Positions 13,466 through 21,021 of a stretch of DNA of 21,021 bases are shown here, one piece after another (the first letter of the stretch is position 1; each line of letters opens with the position of its first letter). The notes below the pieces were generated by a model. That model was given only the letters and a program-made list of their open reading frames with translations. It was not told where the DNA came from and ran no database searches. The DNA is taken from contig DJWQ01000158.1 of the NCBI GenBank assembly GCA_002441045.1, forward strand, positions 1 through 21,021, in the 5' to 3' direction. This DNA comes from Firmicutes bacterium UBA6226. Its GTDB lineage: Bacteria > Bacillota_A > Clostridia > Peptostreptococcales > Acidaminobacteraceae. The position numbers and the translations under genes are program-made.

Positions 13466-14032
13466 TTATTGCCTCCATTTTATAAATTTCGCATTTAAAT
13501 CTAACTGTTTAGAAGTTAGGTGAATCATCGTCTCTTCTAACGCAGAAACAATCCCTATGAGGATTAAAACACCTGCGTACAGAGAGAGCCAATTCATTTG
13601 AAGTGAAAAAGGAATTCCAATACATAAAAATCCAGTAAGCTTATTAGCGTAGGTGTGTAAAATAGCAATCTCATGATATTTGATATAACCTATCAACACT
13701 GCAATACTTCTTAAGATGATAACAGTAACAACACCCACGACGATCCATGTCTGCCATTCAATTAACGGGATTAGCTTAAAACTGATAACCAAAAACAGAA
13801 TTAAGTCTGCTAGACTGTCTAGCTTTGCCCCTATTTCACTTATAAGATTATAATGCCTAGCGATAGCCCCATCGATCACATCAGATAGAATTGCAACGGC
13901 ATAGATTATAATAAATGAAGATGATAATGCTTTCGTCCATATAAGTCCGATACACAGCCCAATTCTAAGCAGTGTAATCAGATTGGGAACATGTCTTTTA
14001 AACCCAGTTAAATCACTCATTTGATATTTCAC
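13466..14032 (-). CDS. CDP-alcohol phosphatidyltransferase
   Basis: This 188-residue membrane enzyme transfers a phosphatidyl or similar group from a CDP-linked donor to an alcohol, as in phospholipid synthesis (PgsA-like). The complete family motif is present: D51-x2-D54-G55-x2-A58-R59, then G68-x3-D72-x3-D76. Membrane helices occur at about 18-33, 38-53, 74-90, 95-112 and 133-160. The start is a GTG with a poor GGTGG upstream; an ATG four codons later has no better site. It is the fourth gene of the leftward run and is coupled to the GNAT downstream. The acceptor alcohol cannot be told from sequence. Confidence 0.88.
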   Translation of the reverse strand: MKYQMSDLTGFKRHVPNLITLLRIGLCIGLIWTKALSSSFIIIYAVAILSDVIDGAIARHYNLISEIGAKLDSLADLILFLVISFKLIPLIEWQTWIVVGVVTVIILRSIAVLIGYIKYHEIAILHTYANKLTGFLCIGIPFSLQMNWLSLYAGVLILIGIVSALEETMIHLTSKQLDLNAKFIKWRQ

Positions 14033-14072
14033 ATTCAGCCACCCAATTAATCTATTTCAAAAAATATCTATC

Positions 14073-14528
14073 TTAAAGCTCTCGTTCTATAATTTCATTT
14101 TCAGCCTTAAATCCAAGTCTCTCATAAAAGTGACCTGATTTCTCACTTGGCCATAAAAATAGTAACTCTATCTCATTACTTTTAGACCACTCAGTTACAT
14201 ATTCAAAGAGTAGACTACCTATTTTCTGATTTCTCAGCTTTTCATCTGTATAAACACTTGAAACATACCCTAAAAAGGAAATGTATTTTCCAGGCTTCGG
14301 TAGTTTTCTAACTTTAGTTATATAGGCTGTTGCAACAATCCTATCTACATCTGTCCCAACCCATACAAAAACGGTCTGATTTAAATTTTCTACTAAATAA
14401 TGATAGAAAACCTCATGATACGTTTCTTCATCATGAAGTGGTGTCTCAAGCTCTTCGACAACTTTTTGCTGCCATCTAAGGTGGCAAAGTTGACTGATAT
14501 CTTGTTCAATTGCTAATCTAAATTCCAT
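14073..14528 (-). CDS. GNAT-family N-acetyltransferase
   Basis: This 151-residue protein has an ATG preceded by AGGAG. The acetyl-CoA loop is RNQKIGSLLFEYVTEWS after the strand FLGYVSSVYTDE, and the family ending FYERLGFKAENEI follows. The N-terminal helices (EQDISQLCHLRWQQKVVEELE) fit the substrate side. It lies 11 bases after the P-loop kinase gene. GNAT plus kinase genes are common in resistance and detoxification sets, but no substrate can be named. Confidence 0.88.
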   Translation of the reverse strand: MEFRLAIEQDISQLCHLRWQQKVVEELETPLHDEETYHEVFYHYLVENLNQTVFVWVGTDVDRIVATAYITKVRKLPKPGKYISFLGYVSSVYTDEKLRNQKIGSLLFEYVTEWSKSNEIELLFLWPSEKSGHFYERLGFKAENEIIEREL

Positions 14529-14539
14529 TTTTATTTCTC

Positions 14540-15091
14540 CTATAAATCAAACTGGTTTTTAATGATTTCAGCAACTGCCTCAGGCGCCATGTTTGTATTA
14601 TCTATCTTTATATAATGTTCAAAAGTCATCTCACCTTCATAGCTTTCTAAACGGTAGCTCTCATCATCTCTTTGAAGACGGTATTCTGAGCTTTTGAGAT
14701 CGCGTTTAGACGCTTTATTATTGAGTCTATTCTCTGTAACGTTTCTCTTAAGCCTTTCATCTTTGCTTGCCACAAGCTCAACATAATAGACCTCACCACC
14801 CTTTTCTTCAAACAAATCTGTTATGCGTTTGATCGCCTCCCAATCAGAGGGCTGATCGAATGCCCACATGTAAGTAAAAATCATCCCGTATAGGTTTGAC
14901 TCAGCGAATTCTTCGAAAATCACTCTTCTCAATCGGCTTATCGCTCTTCCGTTAAAATAACCAAAAATTTCGATGATCGGTTCTATCGTCATGTGATTAT
15001 GAAACAGTCTAAGATCAGTTATTTTCATGAGCTCTTGTCCCACTGTCATTTTGCCTACTGCTGCATTGCCTATTATGATGACCAGTTTCAT
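14540..15091 (-). CDS. P-loop kinase of the nucleotide/shikimate-kinase type
   Basis: This 183-residue protein opens with MKLVIIIGNAAVGKMTVGQEL, a Walker A loop (residues 8-16) in which Met replaces the usual Ser/Thr after Lys14 and Thr16 follows; I have seen this AAVGKMT form in related Bacillota proteins. FHNHMTIEP (about 30-38) is the likely substrate segment, and VTENRLNNKASKRDLKS and YRLQRDDESYRLES hold lid arginines. The substrate is not known. ATG with AGGAGG 4 bases upstream. It sits 8 bases after the AlaX-like gene. Confidence 0.8.
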   Translation of the reverse strand: MKLVIIIGNAAVGKMTVGQELMKITDLRLFHNHMTIEPIIEIFGYFNGRAISRLRRVIFEEFAESNLYGMIFTYMWAFDQPSDWEAIKRITDLFEEKGGEVYYVELVASKDERLKRNVTENRLNNKASKRDLKSSEYRLQRDDESYRLESYEGEMTFEHYIKIDNTNMAPEAVAEIIKNQFDL

Positions 15092-15099
15092 AGTTCCTC

Positions 15100-15741
15100 C
15101 TATTTTAACGTTATTTCAATGCGTTCTTTTCCACCGCCGATGTTATGCCTGCTTAACTTAAAAGCGCCAATCTCACCGGTTGTTTTTATATGTGTTCCAC
15201 CGCAAGGTACTTTGCCAAAACCGAGAATTTTCCAGTATCTTTGTTCGTTCTCAAGATCACTAAAAGCACTCGTGATTTCATGGTTTTCATGAATCAATCG
15301 CGTTAATGCATTTTCTAAAGCTGTAAAAATAGAATTAATATTCCCTTCCCACTTAAAGTCTACTCTCGCTTTATCTTCGTTAATATTTGCGCCTACTTTT
15401 TCTGGATGTCCATAGTTTTGATACACCCACTCTAAAACCAACTCTGCAGCAAAGTGAAGTCGCATGAGTCGATAACGTTTTTGCCAATCGATGCTCATAT
15501 GTACCAAGTCACCTGAGCGCAGCTTATGCTCTGGAGGCAATTTATAATAGATTTCTTTGCCGACTTTAGTTGCCTCTAACACTTCATAGTCATTGATTTT
15601 GCCACTGTCCGACTGCTGCCCACCTGAAAAAGCGTAGAAAATAGTCTCAGCAACCGTAATGGTATCGCCCATAACTGAAGTCACTGTTGTATTTAACTCT
15701 GTTAAATATGGATTTTCCCAGAATACTTTCTTACAAGACAT
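15100..15741 (-). CDS. AlaX-type alanyl-tRNA editing protein, variant metal site
   Basis: This 213-residue stand-alone relative of the AlaRS editing domain would hydrolyse mischarged Ser- or Gly-tRNA(Ala). N-terminal FYAFSGGQQSDSG (36-48) corresponds to the FYxxGGGQPxDxG segment. The zinc motif CGGTHIKTTGEIG is intact (C180, H184). The other half of the site, normally HxxxH, reads RLHFAAELVLEW, so H96 is kept but the second His is Glu100. The GGAGG before the ATG is 8 bases away. First gene of the leftward run; its promoter must lie in the 110-base AT-rich spacer shared with the cyclophilin gene. Confidence 0.85.
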   Translation of the reverse strand: MSCKKVFWENPYLTELNTTVTSVMGDTITVAETIFYAFSGGQQSDSGKINDYEVLEATKVGKEIYYKLPPEHKLRSGDLVHMSIDWQKRYRLMRLHFAAELVLEWVYQNYGHPEKVGANINEDKARVDFKWEGNINSIFTALENALTRLIHENHEITSAFSDLENEQRYWKILGFGKVPCGGTHIKTTGEIGAFKLSRHNIGGGKERIEITLK

Positions 15742-15815
15742 CTCTATGCCTCCAAATGAATTTGAATTATTATATCATAAATTTTATTTAATAAAATTAA
15801 TTTTTGATTAGTATC

Positions 15816-15824
15816 TGATATAAT
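15816..15824 (+). promoter_or_regulatory. Extended -10 promoter of the cyclophilin gene
   Basis: TGATATAAT is a perfect -10 with the TGn extension, about 28 bases before the start codon. No good -35 is present at 17 bases. AGGAGG follows before the ATG. Confidence 0.6.
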
Positions 15825-15852
15825 ATAAGACGTAATCAAATAGGAGGCATAT

Positions 15853-16491
15853 ATGAAGCTTAAAAGACTTAAAACACTTGTTTTGACGGGAATACTTGCG
15901 ACGCTTTTCACAGGCTGTTCTAGTCCAGTTGAAACTGAACCATTTGATATCACAACGGTCGATATCACGACACACCCTCAAGCTATTATTACAATGGACA
16001 GTGGTGAAACTATGACTGTTTGCTTACTACCAGAAATCGCACCCAATACAGTTAATAACTTTATCAGTCTAGTTGAAAGTGGGTTTTATGATGGACTTAC
16101 CTTCCACCGTGTTATAGAGAACTTTATGATTCAAGGCGGTGACCCAGTTGGCAATGGTTTAGGTGGTCCGGGCTACGCAATCAAAGGCGAGTTTAATAAC
16201 AATGGATTTGCCAATGGACTTAATCACACAAAAGGGGTTATCTCAATGGCTAGAACAAGAGAGATGGATTCTGCTGGCTCACAATTCTTCATCATGCATG
16301 CAGATGTTGCGACGCTTGATGGTGATTATGCTGCATTTGGTTTTGTCATTGATGGACTTGATGTCGTAGATACGATCGCAACAGTACCAAAAGATAAAAA
16401 CGACAAACCGTTAGAGCCTATAGTGATTAAAAGCATTACTATAGAAAGAAATGGCTATACACCTGAAGATCCAATTACAATCAAGAAGTAA
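15853..16491 (+). CDS. Lipoprotein peptidyl-prolyl isomerase, cyclophilin type
   Basis: This 212-residue lipoprotein isomerase folds proteins outside the membrane. The signal peptide ends in LFTGC, a good lipobox (Cys22). The cyclophilin domain spans about 43-200, with the catalytic FHRVIENFMIQGGDP (Arg in FHRV), GSQFFIMHAD and YAAFGFVIDG. The Trp that binds cyclosporin in human CypA is not conserved here, as in many bacterial forms. ATG with AGGAGG upstream. It is a single-gene unit ended by the terminator at 16601. Confidence 0.95.
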   Translation: MKLKRLKTLVLTGILATLFTGCSSPVETEPFDITTVDITTHPQAIITMDSGETMTVCLLPEIAPNTVNNFISLVESGFYDGLTFHRVIENFMIQGGDPVGNGLGGPGYAIKGEFNNNGFANGLNHTKGVISMARTREMDSAGSQFFIMHADVATLDGDYAAFGFVIDGLDVVDTIATVPKDKNDKPLEPIVIKSITIERNGYTPEDPITIKK

Positions 16492-16529
16492 ACAAAGGTA
16501 AATACTAATATAGATAATGATATATAACC

Positions 16530-16577
16530 GATTCAAATCAAGATTCAAATCAAGATTCAAATTAAGATTCAAATTCA
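16530..16577 (+). repeat. Four 12-bp tandem repeats
   Basis: GATTCAAATCAA occurs twice exactly (16530-16541, 16542-16553) and then as GATTCAAATTAA and GATTCAAATTCA. It lies between the cyclophilin stop and its terminator. It looks like a simple variable-number repeat, with no spacers, so it is not CRISPR. Confidence 0.85.
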
Positions 16578-16600
16578 TATTTAAACTTATATAAAAACTA

Positions 16601-16639
16601 AAAGGACCAAGTTACTTATTATTAGTAACTTGGTCCTTT
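16601..16639. terminator. Bidirectional terminator
   Basis: A perfect 16-bp stem (16601-16616 with 16624-16639) with a 7-nt loop has A-rich sequence on the left and T-rich on the right. It serves the rightward cyclophilin gene and the leftward nitroreductase gene. Confidence 0.92.
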
Positions 16640-16664
16640 CTATTATAGTCATTCTCAAATAAAT

Positions 16665-17285
16665 CTAAACAAACTTCACATACTCAGCCATTGGTTTTCT
16701 ATAGCCTCTAATGCGATCACTTTTTTGATCCATTTTTCCAATAGTGATCATTAAAGAAGGCACTTCGTTTTCAGGTAAATTAAGCGTTTTACTAATCTTA
16801 TCTTTATCAAAGTAGATCATTGGGCAAGTATCCCAACCCTTTTCCTTAGCTAGCAACATAAAAAGCATCGCTGAAAGTGAAGCATTTCTTATAGCTTCAT
16901 CATGTCTAAAGGTATCTCCCCAGCCTTCATAAAGATTGTTGATCATATCAATCATCATATTGTATTCCATTTTATCTAAAATACCGAGCATTCTTGAGCC
17001 TTCATAGATTTTGTCAGCGGATTGATACGCCAGTTTGTCACCGGTCACGATGATCACCGCAGATGCCGTCTTAATTTTATATTGCTTAAAAGCGTCCTCA
17101 AAGACTTCATCCATTTTCGCTCTATCTTCTACCACATAATAGTTAGCATGTTGTAAATTGAATGCCGATGGTGCTAAGGACAACTCTTTAAAAATAGATT
17201 CAAAATCCTCTCTAGGGATTTGAATGCCCTCTAAAAACTTATTTGCTGATCTTCTACTTTTTACGACTTCCATAAACTGACTCAT
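16665..17285 (-). CDS. Nitroreductase-family FMN oxidoreductase
   Basis: This 206-residue protein has the family start VVKSRRSANKF (FMN phosphate contact) and LAPSAFNLQHANYYVV, then the NAD(P)H/FMN part with ASLSAMLFMLLAKEKGWDTCPM and a C-terminal IGKMDQKSDRIRGYRKP. Such enzymes reduce nitro compounds, quinones or related acceptors. Substrate unknown. The ribosome binding site (AAGGAAAGGAA) is modest. A TATAAT at 17344-17349 on the minus strand probably drives it. The pirin gene lies immediately upstream, and the two often answer to electrophile stress. Confidence 0.9.
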   Translation of the reverse strand: MSQFMEVVKSRRSANKFLEGIQIPREDFESIFKELSLAPSAFNLQHANYYVVEDRAKMDEVFEDAFKQYKIKTASAVIIVTGDKLAYQSADKIYEGSRMLGILDKMEYNMMIDMINNLYEGWGDTFRHDEAIRNASLSAMLFMLLAKEKGWDTCPMIYFDKDKISKTLNLPENEVPSLMITIGKMDQKSDRIRGYRKPMAEYVKFV

Positions 17286-17369
17286 ACGCTTAATTCCTTT
17301 CCTTCCACGCCATTCTGACGCATAATCATTATTTTGAATTTAAATTATAATAACCTCTAATCGAACAAA

Positions 17370-18101
17370 TTAGTTTTTCGCCAATTCGATTAATAGGATA
17401 TGTGCTTTTGAATTTGTTTTAATTACAATGGTTTCTTCAGTTAGTTCAGCTGCATCTCTGGTTCTTAAACTTATATCATTCAACTCTACCTCACCCTCAA
17501 TTAGGATCAGATATGCCATTCTACCCTTTTGTATGTTCAAAGTGTGTTGATTCGGCGCATGTAGCTCAGTAACATATAGGTTTGCGTCTTGATTAAGCGC
17601 TATGATATCTCTGTTAATGATTGCATTTTCGATTTGACTTTCTTCACTTGAAGACTTACCCTCAGCTAGCTTTAGCCAGTGATTTACTCTTTGTGACCAC
17701 TCCAATTGACGATCGCCATATTGAGGCTGGTGACCCTTTTGATCCGGTAAGATCCAGATCTGAAGAAATCTCAACGTCTCATTGCCACGATTATGTTCAC
17801 TGTGTAAGACGCCTTTCCCTGCACTCATGTATTGTACTTCACCACGTTTAAGGGTTCTTTGATTGCCCATACTGTCTGCATGTGTCAACTCGCCTTCTAC
17901 GACATATGAGATGATTTCCATGTCTCTATGCGGATGCAATTCAAACCCCTTGTTAGGCGCTACAAGATCATCGTTTACAACTCGAAGCATTCCAAACTGC
18001 ATATTTTGGGGGTTATAGTACTCGGCGAACGAGAAATGAAATAAACTTTTCAACCACCCCAAATCACTCTTTCCCATATTTTCGTGCTTTATATGTTTCA
18101 T
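17370..18101 (-). CDS. Pirin-family protein (YhhW-like)
   Basis: This 243-residue bicupin has the metal-binding residues H56 and H58 in ELHPHRDMEIISYV and H100 and E102 in GVLHSEHN, the set used by E. coli YhhW, which has quercetin 2,3-dioxygenase activity in vitro. The C-terminal cupin (about 165-243) lacks metal ligands, as usual. I choose ATG 18099-18101, which has AAAGGA upstream; a TTG five codons earlier overlaps that site. The physiological substrate is unknown; pirins often respond to redox or electrophile stress. Confidence 0.92.
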   Translation of the reverse strand: MKHIKHENMGKSDLGWLKSLFHFSFAEYYNPQNMQFGMLRVVNDDLVAPNKGFELHPHRDMEIISYVVEGELTHADSMGNQRTLKRGEVQYMSAGKGVLHSEHNRGNETLRFLQIWILPDQKGHQPQYGDRQLEWSQRVNHWLKLAEGKSSSEESQIENAIINRDIIALNQDANLYVTELHAPNQHTLNIQKGRMAYLILIEGEVELNDISLRTRDAAELTEETIVIKTNSKAHILLIELAKN

Positions 18102-18301
18102 ATAATTTCCTTTCAATTAAATTCAAATAAAGTCATGACAACAGATTTGATAATTTTTATTATGTATAATCGTTACTGTGGAATGGATAAAAAACACATT
18201 TAATACTAATTAGTGATATTATAGTTTTATAATAGCTTCATCAAAGTAATCTGTCAATCCAATTAGTTAAAGTTAGTGATAATTTTTTGTGAACAAAATG
18301 A

Positions 18302-18347
18302 AAATCCTGTTTTCCAAGGGGTTAAATGCCCTAAGAGAACAGGATTT
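18302..18347 (-). terminator. Terminator of the SDR gene
   Basis: AAATCCTGTT (18302-18311) pairs with AACAGGATTT (18338-18347), and AGGG pairs with CCCT inside. On the minus strand CATTTTGTTCACAAAAAATT follows, T-rich but interrupted. The rest of 18102-18390 is AT-rich spacer holding the pirin promoter (not fixed); I see no gene there. Confidence 0.7.
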
Positions 18348-18390
18348 AGGATTAGATTTAGATTTGATAAATTTTAACAAAACTTTGATA

Positions 18391-19194
18391 CTAGTCTTCA
18401 GAATAGCTCCAACCTTCATCACCGTGATAGATCATCTGTTTCGTCATACCGCCATCTACAGTGATGTTTTCACCTGTGATGAACCCAGCCTCACGTGAAC
18501 AAAGGAATCTAACCAGACGACTGATATCTTTCGGTTTACCGATTCTACCCGCCGGATGCTGATGATGATCTTCTGCTGAGAACTGTCCTTTCGTCGTATC
18601 GATCCAACCAGGACTGATGGCATTCACTCTTACCTTACCTGCTAAGCTGATGCTCATCGCATGTGTCAAAGATAAGATGCCACCTTTCGCAGCACTGTAG
18701 CTCTCTGTATCTCGTTGTGACATATAGCCTCTTGTAGATGCGATGTTGACAATCGATGCCCCCGCTTTAAAAAAAGGCATGAATCCCTTGGTTAATAGAT
18801 AAGGCGCAGTTACACCAACTTTTAGAACATCGTTGAATTTCTCAAAATCACAACCACTGATTAAACCTTTGTTGCTATAGCATGCATTGTTTATGAGGTA
18901 ATCTACTTCGCCAGCTTCATCGATAATTTGACGAATGGCACGATCAATCTCTGCTTCATTTCTCAAATCACATGAAATATATCTAATTTTTAGTGATTTG
19001 TTTGGAATTTCTACTTCATGATGATAAATATCAGTTAATAATGCATCTAAAAATCCAGTTTCTATATGTGAAGGTGCAACTATGTCTAGGTTGTAAACCG
19101 TAGCGCCTTCTTTTGCGAAATCAAGTGCAATTTGATAGCCAATGCCGTTTGTTGCGCCAGTAACGACGCAGACTTTCTCTCTAAATCTTTTCAT
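18391..19194 (-). CDS. Short-chain dehydrogenase/reductase (SDR)
   Basis: This 267-residue classical SDR has the Rossmann loop TGATNGIG (12-19), NNA at 102-104, and the catalytic set S153 (NIAST), Y166 and K170 in YSAAK. The C-terminal ITVDGGMTKQMIYHGDEGWSYSED is typical of the family but slightly extended. An insertion of about 20 residues between beta-2 and the DLR motif (about 40-66) is unusual. Cofactor preference points to NAD because D37 ends beta-2. Substrate unknown. The ATG follows GGAGGTAGGGGGCAGAG. It has its own promoter (TATAAT at 19228-19233), separate from the Opp genes. Confidence 0.9.
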   Translation of the reverse strand: MKRFREKVCVVTGATNGIGYQIALDFAKEGATVYNLDIVAPSHIETGFLDALLTDIYHHEVEIPNKSLKIRYISCDLRNEAEIDRAIRQIIDEAGEVDYLINNACYSNKGLISGCDFEKFNDVLKVGVTAPYLLTKGFMPFFKAGASIVNIASTRGYMSQRDTESYSAAKGGILSLTHAMSISLAGKVRVNAISPGWIDTTKGQFSAEDHHQHPAGRIGKPKDISRLVRFLCSREAGFITGENITVDGGMTKQMIYHGDEGWSYSED

Positions 19195-19211
19195 CTCTGC
19201 CCCCTACCTCC

Positions 19212-19233
19212 ATAATGTCTTATAAACATTATA
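19212..19233 (-). promoter_or_regulatory. SDR promoter with overlapping inverted repeat
   Basis: A perfect TATAAT on the minus strand (19233-19228) has its start near 19221. ATAATGT (19212-19218) and ACATTAT (19226-19232), a perfect 7-bp inverted repeat, overlap the -10 and start point, where a repressor could act. The AT-rich background makes the repeat only suggestive. No good -35 is seen. Confidence 0.45.
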
Positions 19234-19286
19234 ATGGGATTTCACAAAAATGAAAGGAGTTTTTTTAATAAATCGTAACATTTAGG

Positions 19287-20213
19287 CTATATTTCACTTT
19301 GCCACTTTTTGAGTTCCTCATCAGTCGCCAATACACTGTGATTTTCAGATAACTGATGATACTTACCGAGATTATAATCCACATCGTTACCATCGTAGAA
19401 TTGTCTTTTTCTCGTCTTCTCCTCTGCTGGATTAGGATGTGGCACTGCTGATAGAAGTGCACGGGTATAAGGATGAACTGGATGACTGTATATATCATCT
19501 GAAAGGCCAATCTCTACGATTTTACCGCGATGCATAACTGCTATTCTATTACTGATGTATCTCACCATAGATAAATCATGCGCTATAAAAATATAGGTCA
19601 GTCCACGTTCCTTTTGTAGCTTTTTGAGTAAATTGACGATTTGTGCTTGTATGGAAACATCCAGCGCACTGATGGCTTCATCACAGATGACGAAGGATGG
19701 TGACATAATCAGTGCTCTAGCGATCCCAATCCTCTGTCTTTGCCCACCTGAAAATTCATGTGGATAACGATGGGCATGTTCTCTACTTAAACCGACGATT
19801 TCAAGCATTTCATAGACCATCTCTTCTCGTTCTTCCTTAGTCTTGTATAGCTTATGAATGTCTAATCCCTGAGCGATCAGATTCATAACTGTCTTTCTCG
19901 GATTTAAGGATGCCATAGGATCTTGAAAGATCATTTGAAGCTTTGTACGCAATACCTTTGAGGTTTCCTTACTCATTTTTCCTGTTAGCTCATGTCCTTC
20001 AAACTGAACGCTACCAGAAGTCGGCTCATACAGCTTTATGATGCTTCTCCCAGTGGTCGATTTACCAGATCCACTTTCACCAACGATACCGAAGGTTTCA
20101 CCTTTATACACCTTAAAGGAAACGTCATCCACCGCTTTAACGGTGAAATGTCGATTCATTCTAAAGTGTTGTTTCAAGTTTTTAACTTCCAATAAGACTT
20201 CATTCGTTTCCAT
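19287..20213 (-). CDS. oppF: Oligopeptide ABC transporter ATPase, OppF-like
   Basis: This 308-residue cytoplasmic ATPase powers peptide uptake together with OppD. Walker A GESGSGKST (45-53), Q-loop MIFQDPMASLNP, signature FSGGQRQRIG, Walker B FVICDEAISALD and switch His in IAHDLSMV are all intact. The oligopeptide-transporter C-terminal region follows (VHPYTRALLSAVPHPNP). I choose ATG 20211-20213, with GAGGGTG upstream; a GTG three codons earlier would overlap that site. The start overlaps the end of oppD by 14 bases, so the two are translationally coupled. Confidence 0.93.
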   Translation of the reverse strand: METNEVLLEVKNLKQHFRMNRHFTVKAVDDVSFKVYKGETFGIVGESGSGKSTTGRSIIKLYEPTSGSVQFEGHELTGKMSKETSKVLRTKLQMIFQDPMASLNPRKTVMNLIAQGLDIHKLYKTKEEREEMVYEMLEIVGLSREHAHRYPHEFSGGQRQRIGIARALIMSPSFVICDEAISALDVSIQAQIVNLLKKLQKERGLTYIFIAHDLSMVRYISNRIAVMHRGKIVEIGLSDDIYSHPVHPYTRALLSAVPHPNPAEEKTRKRQFYDGNDVDYNLGKYHQLSENHSVLATDEELKKWQSEI

Positions 20214-21021
20214 GAACCGCACCCTCTTTCTGTAATCTTTGTCTTAAAAATAAAGGCAGTTCAACTTTTGGCGCTCTAGGATCTAATAGCCATGTTGCCG
20301 CATAGTGTGTCTCTGAGATTTTAAACATTGGAGGTTCTTCTTCAAAATCGATATTGAGTGCGTATTCACTTCTAAGCGCAAAAGCATCACCTACTGGTGG
20401 ATACAACATATTCGGCGGTGATCCAGGAATAGAATAAAGATCGATTTCCTTGTTTGCCATATCGGGTACCGATGACAGAAGTCCCCATGTATAAGGATGT
20501 GCAGGTGCGTTGAAGATCTCTTCAACGGTTCCGTATTCCACGATTTTTCCCGCATACATAACCGCGACACGATCGGCCATGTTTGCAACGACACCGAGGT
20601 CGTGTGTGATGAATATGATTGATAAGCCAATTTGCTTTTGCAAAGACTTGATCAGTTCTAGTATTTGCGCTTGAATCGTTACATCAAGTGCAGTTGTCGG
20701 TTCATCTGCGATGAGAATCTTAGGCTCACATGCAAGTGCGATAGCAATGACGATTCTCTGACGCATGCCACCGCTAAGTTGATGCGGGTATTGTTTGTAT
20801 CTTTCAGCTGGATTAACGATACCGACGAGCTCTATCAGTTCTATCGCTCTAATCTTTGCAGCCTTACGATTCAGCTTAGTATGCTCCATAACCGCTTCTC
20901 TGATTTGCTTGCCCACTGTCATGGTTGGATTTAACGAGGTCATAGGATCTTGAAAAATCATCGCGATTTCCTTGCCTCTGAACTGTATAAACTGTTTATT
21001 CGATATCTGACAGAGGTCAGT
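20200..21021 (-). CDS. oppD: Oligopeptide ABC transporter ATPase, OppD-like, N-terminus missing
   Basis: The reading frame is open to the right edge, so 273 residues are seen and Walker A lies beyond the window. Present are the Q-loop (MIFQDPMTSLNPT), signature LSGGMRQRIV, Walker B ILIADEPTTALD and switch His in ITHDLGVV. In the C-terminal region the four cysteines that bind a cluster in many DppD/OppD proteins (GCxFxxRCxYAxxxC and ACWL) are all replaced: GDAFALRSEYALNIDF and AATWLL. This fits a cluster-free OppD subgroup. First in the operon with oppF; the permease and binding-protein genes must lie outside. Confidence 0.93.
   Translation of the reverse strand, partial: TDLCQISNKQFIQFRGKEIAMIFQDPMTSLNPTMTVGKQIREAVMEHTKLNRKAAKIRAIELIELVGIVNPAERYKQYPHQLSGGMRQRIVIAIALACEPKILIADEPTTALDVTIQAQILELIKSLQKQIGLSIIFITHDLGVVANMADRVAVMYAGKIVEYGTVEEIFNAPAHPYTWGLLSSVPDMANKEIDLYSIPGSPPNMLYPPVGDAFALRSEYALNIDFEEEPPMFKISETHYAATWLLDPRAPKVELPLFLRQRLQKEGAVHGNE

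Noticed and set aside
16530..16577. CRISPR array
   Set aside because: Units are 12 bp and contiguous, without spacers.
18289..18498. Rightward ORF of 69 codons
   Set aside because: Covers the terminator and the antisense of the SDR 3' end; no ribosome binding site.
20391..20630. Leftward 79-codon ORF within the oppD region
   Set aside because: Out-of-frame shadow of oppD, which has intact ATPase motifs in the other frame.

Overview
The window looks like chromosomal DNA of a low-GC, anaerobic or facultatively anaerobic member of the Bacillota, probably Clostridia. The evidence is AT-rich spacers, strong AGGAGG ribosome binding sites, TGG-coded tryptophan with TGA used as a stop (standard bacterial code), and a gene set typical of anaerobes: flavodiiron protein FprA, the RIC/ScdA Fe-S repair protein, an FNR-type Fe-S regulator, a NapH-like ferredoxin and Opp-type ABC ATPases. 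I cannot name the species.

Layout. 1-1180 is a visibly more AT-rich accessory segment read leftward. It holds the start of a P-loop ATPase and a small two-helix membrane protein, separated by an integron attC-like palindrome and bounded by matching core sites. 1255-1470 carries a strong candidate structured RNA gene with its own extended -10 promoter and terminator. 1629-2342 is a secreted ferritin-like DUF2202 protein, and 2676-3293 a conserved unknown. 3448-5213 is a two-gene operon of a membrane NapH-like 4Fe-4S protein and an anchored partner with a duplicated domain, preceded by a possible folded leader. 5225-5851 is a uridine-kinase-like enzyme with a striking inverted repeat over its promoter. 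5953-9301 is an oxygen/NO stress block: fprA, RIC, a membrane protein and a divergent FNR-like regulator. That regulator has four FNR-like cysteines and an R-E-T-I-S-R recognition helix, and a perfect TGTGA-N6-TCACA site is centred at about -41.5 from a proposed RIC start point.

9407-12886 holds a DUF6199-like membrane protein, a 74-residue orphan and a membrane-bound GGDEF-EAL protein. 12984-15741 is a compact leftward five-gene run (AlaX-like editing protein, P-loop kinase, GNAT, CDP-alcohol phosphatidyltransferase, GNAT). 15853-16491 is a lipoprotein cyclophilin. 16665-19194 holds nitroreductase, pirin and SDR genes, and 19287-21021 the OppF and truncated OppD ATPases of a peptide transporter.

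Most interesting: (i) the integron-cassette-like architecture at 473-1180 with no integrase in view; (ii) the roughly 200-nt RNA beside it; (iii) the FNR/RIC regulatory pairing; (iv) the operator-like inverted repeat at 5850-5890. All calls are from reading the sequence; no database search was run.
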